Of a stretch of 64,000 nucleotides of DNA, positions 56,130 to 63,540 are shown one piece after another (within the stretch, counting starts at the first letter, position 1; the number at the start of each line of letters is the position of its first letter). The position numbers were made by a program, and so were the translations under genes. The notes beneath the pieces are model-generated. The model did not search any database. It saw only the letters and a program-made list of their open reading frames with translations, and had not been told where the DNA came from. The DNA comes from Pseudonocardia kujensis (GTDB lineage Bacteria; Actinomycetota; Actinomycetes; Mycobacteriales; Pseudonocardiaceae): NCBI RefSeq assembly GCF_021283305.1, contig NZ_JAJSOK010000031.1, positions 1 through 64,000 of the forward strand. The letters are read 5' to 3'.

Positions 56130-56737
56130 CATCCGTAGGAATCGTCTACCACAGCGGGTTCGGGCACACCGCCACGCTCGCGCGGGCGGTCGGTGAGGGC
56201 GCGCTCACGGTGCCGGGGACCACGGCGCGGCTGGTCTTCGCCGAGGACGCGGCCCGGGACCCGAACGTGCTCGACCCCTACGACGCCCTGGTCCTGGGCT
56301 GCCCGACCTACATGGCCGGTCCCTCGGCCCCCTTCAAGGCGTTCCTCGACGCCACGTCGGAGATCTGGCTGAGGCAGGGGTGGAAGGACAAGCTGGCCGC
56401 CGGCTTCACCAACTCCGGCGGCTACAGCGGCGACAAGCTGAGCACGCTCGTGCAGCTGATGCTGTTCGCGATGCAGCACGGGATGGTGTGGGTGGGCCTG
56501 GGCCTCCCCGACGGCGGTGGCTCCGGCTCGGCGCCGCCCGACAGCCTCAACCGGCTCGGCGGGTACGCGGGCGCGATGGCGAAGTCCGACACCGACCTGG
56601 GCCTGGAGGGCACCCCCGACAGCGACGTGGCGACGGCGGCGGCGCTGGGCCGGCGGGTCGCGGTGTGCGCGCAGCGCTGGGAGCGCCGGCCCGCGGTCTC
56701 GCCGACGGCCCCGCAGGTGGAGAGGACGGCACGATGA
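56126..56737 (+). CDS. Flavodoxin/WrbA-like NAD(P)H:quinone oxidoreductase
   Basis: 203 residues: FMN phosphate loop IVYHSGFGHTATLARAVGEG, YDALVLGCPTYMAGPSAPFK, KLAAGFTNSGGYSGDKLSTL, MVWVGLGLPDGG. It binds FMN and could be an electron carrier or quinone reductase supplying the neighbouring monooxygenase. Placed between the OYE and monooxygenase genes, with ATGA overlaps on both sides, so stoichiometric expression with them is likely. Confidence 0.88.
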   Translation: MTSVGIVYHSGFGHTATLARAVGEGALTVPGTTARLVFAEDAARDPNVLDPYDALVLGCPTYMAGPSAPFKAFLDATSEIWLRQGWKDKLAAGFTNSGGYSGDKLSTLVQLMLFAMQHGMVWVGLGLPDGGGSGSAPPDSLNRLGGYAGAMAKSDTDLGLEGTPDSDVATAAALGRRVAVCAQRWERRPAVSPTAPQVERTAR

Positions 56738-57861
56738 AGGTCCTGGTGGTCGGCGGGGGGCCGGGCGGGCTGTTCCTCGGCATCCTGCTCAAGCGCGCCC
56801 GGACGGACGTGGCGGTGCACGTCGTCGAGCAGAACCCCGAGGGCGCGAGCTACGGGTGGGGCATCGGGCTGACCGACTCCGCGCTCGACGCCCTGCGTCC
56901 CTCCGCGCCCGACGTGGTGGACGACCTCGCCGCCGACATCGACGTCACCGACCAGATGGAGGTCGGCCTCGACGGCGAGACGCTGCGGGTCACGGCGTCC
57001 ACCTTCTCCCGCACCGGCCGGATCCAGCTGCTGGCGACCCTGCAGCGCCGCGCCCGCGCCGAGGGCGTGACATTCGCTTTCGAGCAGCGGCTCGAGGACG
57101 CCGCGGAGCTGGCCGGCTGGGACCTCGTCGTGGGGGCGGACGGCGTGAACAGCCGGGTCCGGGACATCTACGCCGATGTGTTCAAGCCGGAGATCAGCTA
57201 CGGGAACAACTGGTTCGCCTGGTACGGCACCTCGCGGCTCTTCACCGCCCCGTCGATCATCGTGCTGCGCCGCCCGGAGGGCGTGGCGGTCAGCCACGCC
57301 TCCCAGTACTCCGCGGACCGCAGCAACTTCGTGGTCGAGCTGACCCCGCGCGTCTTCCGCTCCGGCGGGTTCGAGAACCTCGACGAGGACGAGTCCCGCC
57401 GGCGCTGCGAGGCGATGTTCGCCGGCTCGCTGGACGGGCACCCCCTCTACACGAACAAGTCGCTGTGGTTCCAGCCGAAGTTCGTGCGCTGCACGGGATC
57501 CTGGAGCCACGAGAACGTCACCCTGCTCGGCGACGCGCTGCACACGGTCCATCCCTCACTCGGCTCCGGCACCCGCTTCGCAATGCGCGACGCCGTCTAC
57601 CTCGTGGACGCGCTGAAGGCTGCCGAGTGGGACGTGTCCCGCGGGCTGCGCGGCTACGAGGAGAGCCGGCGGAGCAACGCCGAGGCCTTCCAGCGCGCGG
57701 CGCTGCGCAGCATCGGCTGGTACGAGGGGTTGCAGAGCCGCCCGCCCCGCGACCTGACCACGATGACGCTGGAGTACATCATGCGGACCGGCCGGGTGCG
57801 CTACGAGGAGTTCCGCCGCAACAACCCGGAGATGATGCGGGCCTACGAGGAGCTCCGGTAG
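56734..57861 (+). CDS. FAD-dependent aryl-CoA monooxygenase (salicylyl-CoA 5-hydroxylase/ACMR N-terminal-like)
   Basis: 375 residues. FAD Rossmann VLVVGGGPGGLFLGILLKRA; the family-typical YGWGIGLTDSALDALRPSA; DG motif VVGADGVNSRVRDIYADVF; substrate face NWFAWYGTSRLFTAPS; GD motif VTLLGDALHTVHPSLGSGTR. It belongs to class A flavin hydroxylases acting on CoA thioesters, such as salicylyl-CoA 5-hydroxylase and the oxygenase half of 2-aminobenzoyl-CoA monooxygenase/reductase. It would insert oxygen into the aryl-CoA. Last gene of the 15-kb operon; an inverted repeat begins 26 bases past its stop. Confidence 0.9.
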   Translation: MKVLVVGGGPGGLFLGILLKRARTDVAVHVVEQNPEGASYGWGIGLTDSALDALRPSAPDVVDDLAADIDVTDQMEVGLDGETLRVTASTFSRTGRIQLLATLQRRARAEGVTFAFEQRLEDAAELAGWDLVVGADGVNSRVRDIYADVFKPEISYGNNWFAWYGTSRLFTAPSIIVLRRPEGVAVSHASQYSADRSNFVVELTPRVFRSGGFENLDEDESRRRCEAMFAGSLDGHPLYTNKSLWFQPKFVRCTGSWSHENVTLLGDALHTVHPSLGSGTRFAMRDAVYLVDALKAAEWDVSRGLRGYEESRRSNAEAFQRAALRSIGWYEGLQSRPPRDLTTMTLEYIMRTGRVRYEEFRRNNPEMMRAYEELR

Positions 57862-57886
57862 GGCGCCGTTCAGAGCCGGGGACCGA

Positions 57887-57901
57887 ACAGGACACACCCT
57901 G
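57887..57901 (-). repeat. Right 15-bp inverted repeat flanking the catabolic block
   Basis: On the minus strand CAGGGTGTGTCCTGT, matching the left copy (41831-41845) at 14 of 15 bases in inverted orientation. No matching target-site duplication was seen outside the pair. A terminator stem after the operon is the alternative. Confidence 0.6.
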
Positions 57902-57907
57902 GCCGCA

Positions 57908-57962
57908 TTATGGAACCATAACGCGGATATGGGCCCGGATTTTGCGCGTTATGGTTCCATAA
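57908..57962. repeat. Palindromic 41-bp-period repeats, copies 1-2
   Basis: TTATGGAACCATAA (57908-57921) and TTATGGTTCCATAA (57949-57962), starts 41 bases apart. Copy 2 extends to CGCGTTATGG-TT-CCATAACGCG (57945-57966) with 10-base arms. The sequences after both copies are also alike (GGGCC-GGATT), so the unit is about 41 bp. Confidence 0.85.
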
Positions 57963-58078
57963 CGCGACCACGGGCCAGGATTGTCGTCGGGGCACAAGTC
58001 GTACATCTGCGTACTGGCCCTCGTCCCCGCGCAGGACGACTATCTCCGCACCACGGCGGGCGGACGCGGAGGTGACCC

Positions 58079-59134
58079 TTGCCCGAGACGATCCGCCCCG
58101 GCACGATGCGCGCGGCGCGGTTCCACGAGCCCGGCAGGCCGCTTGCCCTCGAGTCCCTCCCACGGCCCGAGCCCGGACCCGGCGAGGTCCTGCTGCAGGT
58201 CCGGGCCGTGGGCGTGTGCGGCTCGGACGTGCACTTCGCGATCGAGGGCAGCCCGGTCGGGTTCGTGCCGATCACCCTCGGGCACGAGGTCGCCGGCACG
58301 GTGGCGGAGCTCGGCCCCGGCGTCGACGGACCGGGCGTGGGTGCGCGGGTGGTCGTCAACGCCGTGCTCACCGACGGCACCTGCCCGCAGTGCCTGGCCG
58401 GGCGTGGGTCGATCTGCGCGAGTCGCAGCCTCGTGGGGGTCCACCGTGACGGCGGGCTGGCCGAGTTCGTCGCGGTCCCGGCCCGCGCCCTCGTGCCGCT
58501 GCCCGACGACGTGCCGTCCGACGTCGGCGCCATCGTCACGGACGCCGTCGCGACCCCGTTCCACGCGCTGACCGACGTCGCCCGCGTCCGTGCCGGGGAG
58601 GCCGTCGCGGTCGTCGGTGTGGGCGGTCTCGGGTTGCACGCCGTCCAGATCGCCCGGCTGCAGGGGGCGTCGCCCGTGATCGCCGTCGACCCGCGGGCAT
58701 CGCAACGCACCCGTGCCGCGGAGGCCGGCGCGGACCTGGTGCTGGAGCCCGGTCCCGAGGCCACCGAGGCCGTGCTGGCGGCGACCGGTGGGGCCGGGGT
58801 GGACGTCGCCGCCGAGTTCGTGGGCCGACAGGAGAGCATCGCGGGTGCCGCCGAGCTGCTGCGCCCGGGCGGCCGGCTGGTGGTCGTCGGCCTCGGGGCG
58901 GACCCGATCGCGCTCCCGCCGCCGACCGTGTTCGTCCGCCGGGAGCTGCAGGTCCTGGGCAGCTACGGGTTCACCACGGCGTCCATCCGCTCGGCGCTGG
59001 GACTGGTCACCGCGGGCCGGCTCGACCTGAGCCGCTCCATCACCCACCGCTTCCCGCTGGAGGAGGCGGACAAGGCGCTGCAGACCCTGCACCAGAAGCT
59101 CGGCGAGCCGCAGCGCGTCGTCGTTGTCCCCTGA
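58079..59134 (+). CDS. Zinc-type medium-chain alcohol dehydrogenase
   Basis: 351 residues. The catalytic zinc site is VGVCGSDVHFAIEG with GHEVAGTVAELGPG; the NAD(P) fold is VAVVGVGGLGLHAVQIARLQ. The structural-zinc loop reads DGTCPQCLAGRGSIC, with Asp where the first of four Cys is usual, so that site may be weak. The start is TTG at 58079 with GGAGG at 58068-58072. It lies alone between two sets of palindromic repeats, after the aryl-CoA operon. An alcohol or hydroxyacyl intermediate of that pathway is a possible substrate (inference). Confidence 0.88.
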   Translation: MPETIRPGTMRAARFHEPGRPLALESLPRPEPGPGEVLLQVRAVGVCGSDVHFAIEGSPVGFVPITLGHEVAGTVAELGPGVDGPGVGARVVVNAVLTDGTCPQCLAGRGSICASRSLVGVHRDGGLAEFVAVPARALVPLPDDVPSDVGAIVTDAVATPFHALTDVARVRAGEAVAVVGVGGLGLHAVQIARLQGASPVIAVDPRASQRTRAAEAGADLVLEPGPEATEAVLAATGGAGVDVAAEFVGRQESIAGAAELLRPGGRLVVVGLGADPIALPPPTVFVRRELQVLGSYGFTTASIRSALGLVTAGRLDLSRSITHRFPLEEADKALQTLHQKLGEPQRVVVVP

Positions 59135-59143
59135 CCGCCCGCA

Positions 59144-59239
59144 TCATGGAACCACAATGCGAGATGTCGCTGGAGATTTTCGCATTATGGTTCCATAGCG
59201 CGAAAATTTCCGCCTGATTCGCGCATTATGGTTCCCTAG
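59144..59239. repeat. Palindromic 41-bp-period repeats, copies 3-5
   Basis: TCATGGAACCACAA (59144), TTATGGTTCCATAG (59185) and TTATGGTTCCCTAG (59226) again start exactly 41 bases apart. They fill the gap between the convergent dehydrogenase and PucR genes; the last ends 5 bases from the PucR stop codon. The weaker symmetry suggests decay relative to copies 1-2. Confidence 0.85.
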
Positions 59240-59243
59240 TTCG

Positions 59244-60761
59244 TCAGCGGGAGCGGAGGGCGAGGAAGAGGTCGACCCGGTCCGGGAAGTCGGCGAGGCT
59301 GCGGCCCGTGAGCTCCTCGACCCGCCCGATCCGGTAGCGCACGGTGTTGACGTGCAGATGGAGCCGTTCCGCGGCGCGGCTCCACGATCCGGAGCAGTCC
59401 AGGAACGCCTCCAGCGTCTCCAGCAGCCCGGCGGCGTTGCGCTCGTCGTAGGCCAGGACCGGGCGGAGCACCCGGTCGGCGAAGGTGCGCCGGACGTCGT
59501 CGGGCACCGCGGCGAGCAGCGCGACGTGCGAGGTCACCTCCGACGCCGTGACGACGGCGACCGCACCCGGGCGCTGCTGCGCGAGCGTCCGCGCGTGCAC
59601 GGCCTCCTGCAGCGCCCCGGTCAGCGCGGTGAGCGCGGCCGGCCGGCTGACCCCGACCGTGAGCTTCTCGGAGGCGAACCCCGGTTCGAGGCGGGCCAGG
59701 GCGGCGTCGAGCACCGCCGTGTCCCCGGGCACCAGCGCGACGGCCGCCCCCTCGTGCGTGCCGACGACCGGGGGCCCGAGGTGCGCGGCGACGTCGACCA
59801 GCACCGAGCGCGCGGTCTCCACCCGCCCCGGCCCGCTGAACCCCGCGACCGCCACCGCGAGCGGCGCCGACGGGTCCAGGCCCGCCTGCCGCAGCCGCAC
59901 CGGCAGCTCCGGCCGTTCCCCCGCCCCCTCCGCGACCAGCGCGATCGCGTCGTCGGCGATGTCGCGCGCGAGCCGCAGCCCCTCGCTGCGCCGGGCCCGG
60001 TCGAGCGCGGCGATCGCCACGAGCTCGCCGACCGCCTCGACCGTCTCCTGGTCCCAGTCCGGCCGCGCCCCGTCGACCGCCACGAACCACGACGTCGGCC
60101 GCAGCTCGGACGCGGGTCCCACCGGGAACACCGTCCGCGCCGGCGCCGGGGTGACCGCGGGCAGCCGGTCCGCGGTGAGGAAGGTCCGCACCGCGGCGTC
60201 GAGCTCGGCGGCCGGCAGCGGCTCCGGTCCGGCCGCGAGGGCCCGCCCGGTCGCGGTGAACACCCGGCAGGTCAGCCCGATCGCCGCCCCGACCTGCGCG
60301 GTCATCTCGTCGAGCCCCAGCCCGCTCGCGACCGCGGCCAGCAGCTGCCGCTGCCGCCCCACCGTGACCGCGAGCCGGTCGCCGCGCGCCGCCGTGACCG
60401 AGCCGACGACGTACTCGGTCACCGCCGCGAACGAGACCTCCTCGGGCACCTCGACCAGCGGGACGTCGTGCCGGCGGCAGGCTTCCACGACGTCGTCGGG
60501 GATCCCGTGGAACACCGCCGCGCCCGCGGCCAGCGCCGCCACCTTCGCCCGCGCCAGCGCGCCGACGAACCGCTCGGTGTCCGCCTCGGCCGTCCGCCAC
60601 ACCAGCCCGCTGATCACCAGCTCGCCGCCGGAGAGGTAGCGGCCGGGATCGGGCAGGTCGGTGGTGTAGACCCAGCGCACCGGTCGCTCGAGCGCCGCCT
60701 CGTCGCCGTGCAGCAGCCGCAGCCTCAGGTCGGGGCGTCCGACCAGGTCACGCAGCAGCAT
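59244..60761 (-). CDS. pucR: PucR-family transcriptional regulator
   Basis: 505 residues. The N-terminal PucR domain (LLRDLVGRPDLRLRLLHGDE, SGGELVISGLVWR, VPLVEVPEEVSFAAVTEYVV), a central GGDEF-like/GAF region and a C-terminal HTH (AERLHLHVNTVRYRIGRVEE, LTGRSLADFPDRVDLFLALR) are present. PucR proteins sense purine intermediates; this one is divergent from the xanthine dehydrogenase genes across 93 bases. No SD. A TACGTT hexamer (60768-60773, minus) ends 6 bases before the ATG, suggesting a leaderless transcript. The reading frame stays open farther upstream, but that portion is antisense to the dehydrogenase gene. Confidence 0.9.
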   Translation of the reverse strand: MLLRDLVGRPDLRLRLLHGDEAALERPVRWVYTTDLPDPGRYLSGGELVISGLVWRTAEADTERFVGALARAKVAALAAGAAVFHGIPDDVVEACRRHDVPLVEVPEEVSFAAVTEYVVGSVTAARGDRLAVTVGRQRQLLAAVASGLGLDEMTAQVGAAIGLTCRVFTATGRALAAGPEPLPAAELDAAVRTFLTADRLPAVTPAPARTVFPVGPASELRPTSWFVAVDGARPDWDQETVEAVGELVAIAALDRARRSEGLRLARDIADDAIALVAEGAGERPELPVRLRQAGLDPSAPLAVAVAGFSGPGRVETARSVLVDVAAHLGPPVVGTHEGAAVALVPGDTAVLDAALARLEPGFASEKLTVGVSRPAALTALTGALQEAVHARTLAQQRPGAVAVVTASEVTSHVALLAAVPDDVRRTFADRVLRPVLAYDERNAAGLLETLEAFLDCSGSWSRAAERLHLHVNTVRYRIGRVEELTGRSLADFPDRVDLFLALRSR

Positions 60762-60854
60762 TGGAGGAACGTACAACCCCGCCGCCCGGGACCGCCACGG
60801 GTTCGTCACGGCGGCGACTCGTGACCGCCGCGAGTGCGCGCTGTACTTCCAGGC

Positions 60855-61739
60855 ATGGACTTCCTGGCGCCGACCTCCTGGGCGGAGGCCCTCGAGACCA
60901 AGGCGGCACACCCCGACGCCCTGCCCGTCGCGGGCGGCACGGACGTCATGGTCGAGCTCAACTTCGACCACCGGCGCCCGGCCGCCCTGCTGGACCTCAA
61001 CCGCGTCCCCGACCTGCAGGAGTGGAGCCGCACGGACGACGGGCGGATCCGGCTCGGCGCCGGAGTGACCTACAGCCGCGTGATCGCCGAGCTCGGCGGC
61101 ACGCTGCCCGGCCTGGCCATGGCCGCGCGCACCGTCGGGTCGCCGCAGATCCGCAACCGCGGCACGGTCGGCGGGAACCTGGGCGCGGCCTCCCCGGCCG
61201 GGGACAGCCACCCGGCCCTGCTCGCGGCCTTCGCCGAGGTGGAGATCGCGTCGCTGCGCGGGACGCGGGTGGTGCCGGTCGCAGAGTTCTTCACCGGCGT
61301 GAAACGCAGCGTGCTGGAGCCCGACGAGCTCATCGCCGCCGTGCGGACCACCCCGCCCGCCGGACCGCAGCAGTTCTGCAAGATCGGCACGCGCAACGCC
61401 ATGGTGATCGCGGTGTCCGCCTTCGGGTTCGCCCTGCACCCGGACCGCCGGGAGGTCGGCACCGGGATCGGCTCGGCCGCCCCCACCCCGCGCCCGGCCC
61501 CCGCGGCCGCGGCGTTCCTCGCCGGTGAGCTCGAGGCCGCCGGGCTGTGGGAGTCCCGCGGCCCGCTGCCCGAGAACCTCGCCACCGACTTCGGCCGCCG
61601 CGTCCGCGACGCCGCGGCCCCGATCGACGACGTGCGCGGCAGCGCCGCGTACCGCCTCCACGCCCTGTCGGTCATGGCGCGCCGCGCCGCGACCTGGGCC
61701 TGGGACTCCTACCGCGACGAGAACCGGAGCGCCGCATGA
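60855..61739 (+). CDS. Xanthine dehydrogenase FAD-binding subunit
   Basis: 294 residues of the CoxM/XdhB type: FLAPTSWAEALETKAAHPDA, PVAGGTDVMVELNFDHRRPA, AARTVGSPQIRNRGTVGGNL with the FAD pyrophosphate loop, and GDSHPALLAAFAEVEI. It passes electrons from the 2Fe-2S subunit to NAD+ through FAD. ATG 60855 is chosen; GTG 60834 is in frame. No SD, but TGTACTTC ends 5 bases upstream. Coupled by ATGA to the small subunit. Confidence 0.92.
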   Translation: MDFLAPTSWAEALETKAAHPDALPVAGGTDVMVELNFDHRRPAALLDLNRVPDLQEWSRTDDGRIRLGAGVTYSRVIAELGGTLPGLAMAARTVGSPQIRNRGTVGGNLGAASPAGDSHPALLAAFAEVEIASLRGTRVVPVAEFFTGVKRSVLEPDELIAAVRTTPPAGPQQFCKIGTRNAMVIAVSAFGFALHPDRREVGTGIGSAAPTPRPAPAAAAFLAGELEAAGLWESRGPLPENLATDFGRRVRDAAAPIDDVRGSAAYRLHALSVMARRAATWAWDSYRDENRSAA

Positions 61740-62203
61740 GGATCGAGCTGACGGTCAACGGCACCCGCCGCGAGGCCGACGACGTCTGGGAGGGCGAGAG
61801 CCTGCTCTACGCGCTGCGCGAGCGGCTCGGCCTGCCGGGCTCCAAGAACGCCTGCGAGCAGGGCGAGTGCGGCTCCTGCACCGTCTATCTCGACGGCACC
61901 CCGGTGTGTTCGTGCCTGGTCGCGGCCGGGCAGGCGCAGGGCCGGGAAGTCACCACGGTCGAAGGGCTGCGGGACGGGGACGACCTGGACCCGGTGCAGC
62001 AGGCGTTCGTGGAGAAGGGCGCCGTGCAGTGCGGGTTCTGCACCCCCGGCTTCCTGATGTCGACGAAGGACCTGCTGGACCGCAACCCCACCCCCAGCGA
62101 CCCGGAGATCCGCGAGGCGCTGGCCGGGAACCTGTGCCGGTGCACCGGCTACGAGAAGATCCTCGACGCGGTCCGCGCGGCCGCCGCGGAGCGTGCCCGG
62201 TGA
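61736..62203 (+). CDS. Xanthine dehydrogenase 2Fe-2S subunit
   Basis: 155 residues. The plant-type cluster is in KNACEQGECGSCTVYLDGTP with its fourth Cys in VCSCLVAAG; the helical second cluster is QCGFCTPGFLMSTKDLL and NLCRCTGYEKILDAVR. It relays electrons from the molybdenum centre to FAD in the heterotrimer. ATGA and GTGA overlaps join it to the FAD subunit and the deaminase gene. Confidence 0.95.
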   Translation: MRIELTVNGTRREADDVWEGESLLYALRERLGLPGSKNACEQGECGSCTVYLDGTPVCSCLVAAGQAQGREVTTVEGLRDGDDLDPVQQAFVEKGAVQCGFCTPGFLMSTKDLLDRNPTPSDPEIREALAGNLCRCTGYEKILDAVRAAAAERAR

Positions 62204-63540
62204 TCATCGAGAACGCCCACGTCGTGACCGTGACCGGCGCCGAGATCACCGGCGGGCACGTCGTCGTCGAGGGGAACCGGATCACCGCCGTCGGAACCGG
62301 CCCGGCGCCGCACCGCGAGGGCCACCGGGTGGTCGACGCGCGCGGCGGCCTGCTCACGCCCGGCTTCGTCAACACGCACAACCACCTCTACCAGTGGGTC
62401 ACGCGCGGCCTGGCCGTCGACGCGACGCTCTTCGAGTGGCTCACCACGCTCTACCCGGTGTGGGCGGGCATCGACGAGCACGCCGTCCACACCGGCGCCA
62501 CGGGCGCCCTGGCCCAGCTGGCCCTGACCGGCTGCACCACCAGCACCGACCACCACTACGTGTTCCCGCGGGAGGGCGGCGACGTGTTCGCCGCCGAGAT
62601 CCGCGCCGCCGCCGAGGTGGGCCTGCGGTTCCACCCCTGCCGCGGGTCGATGGACCTGGGTCGCAAGGACGGCGGGCTGCCGCCCGACCACGTCGTCGAG
62701 GACCGCGACGCCGTGCTGGCCGCGTCGGAGGCCGCGATCGACCGTTGGCACGATGCCTCTCCGGGCTCGATGCTGCAGGTCGCGCTGGCCCCGTGCTCGC
62801 CCTTCTCCGTGACCGGCGACCTCATGCGCGAGTCCGCCGAGCTGGCCCGCCGGCGCGGCGTCCGGCTGCACACCCACCTGGCCGAGACCCTCGACGAGGA
62901 GGACTTCTGCCGCGATCGCTTCGGCTGCGCGCCGGTGGAGTACGTCGAGGGCCTGGGCTGGACCGGCGACGACGTCTGGTTCGCCCACGCCATCCACCTC
63001 GACGACCCCGCGGTCAAGCGGATCGGCGCGACCCGGACCGGGGTGGCGCACTGCCCGTCGTCGAACGCGCGGCTCGGCGCGGGGATCGCCCGCACCCGCG
63101 ACCTGCGCGACGCCGGCGCCCGCGTCGGCCTCGGGGTCGACGGGGCGGCGAGCAACGAGGCCGGCAGCCTGCTCGAGGAGGTCCGGCATGCGGTGCTGTT
63201 CGCCCGCGCCGTCGGCGGTCCGACCGCGCTGACCGTCCGGGACGCCCTGGAGCTGGCCACTCTCGGCGGGGCGAAGGTCCTCGGGCGCGAGAACGAGATC
63301 GGCTCCGTCGAGGTGGGCAAGCTCGCCGACCTCGCCCTCTGGGGGCTCGACGGGCTGGGGCACGCGGACGTCGCCGACCCGGTCGCCGCGCTCGTGCTCG
63401 GCGCCCCGCCGCCCCTGGACCTCCTGCTCGTGAACGGCCGCCCGGTCGTCGTGCACGACCGCGTGGTCACCGTCGACACGGACGCCGTGGCGCGCGAGTG
63501 CGCCCGCGTCCACCGCACCCTGCTGGAGAAGGCGTCATGA
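62200..63540 (+). CDS. Amidohydrolase, probable 8-oxoguanine deaminase
   Basis: 446 residues, TIM-barrel amidohydrolase. Metal ligands: TPGFVNTHNHLYQWVTRG (HxH), HTHLAETLDEEDF (His and Glu), AHAIHLDD and VGLGVDGAASNEAGSLLEEV (Asp). The NTHNHLYQ and ASNEAG motifs fit the 8-oxoguanine/isoguanine deaminase branch of the ATZ/TRZ group. 8-oxoguanine deamination yields urate, feeding the uricase set encoded 20 kb away. GTG start overlapping the 2Fe-2S subunit; ATGA overlap with the molybdenum subunit. Confidence 0.85.
   Translation: MIIENAHVVTVTGAEITGGHVVVEGNRITAVGTGPAPHREGHRVVDARGGLLTPGFVNTHNHLYQWVTRGLAVDATLFEWLTTLYPVWAGIDEHAVHTGATGALAQLALTGCTTSTDHHYVFPREGGDVFAAEIRAAAEVGLRFHPCRGSMDLGRKDGGLPPDHVVEDRDAVLAASEAAIDRWHDASPGSMLQVALAPCSPFSVTGDLMRESAELARRRGVRLHTHLAETLDEEDFCRDRFGCAPVEYVEGLGWTGDDVWFAHAIHLDDPAVKRIGATRTGVAHCPSSNARLGAGIARTRDLRDAGARVGLGVDGAASNEAGSLLEEVRHAVLFARAVGGPTALTVRDALELATLGGAKVLGRENEIGSVEVGKLADLALWGLDGLGHADVADPVAALVLGAPPPLDLLLVNGRPVVVHDRVVTVDTDAVARECARVHRTLLEKAS

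Noticed and set aside
57908..59239. CRISPR-like array
   Set aside because: Period is regular, but the spacer-like segments resemble each other, the unit is itself a palindrome, the copies form two groups 1.2 kb apart, and no cas gene is present.
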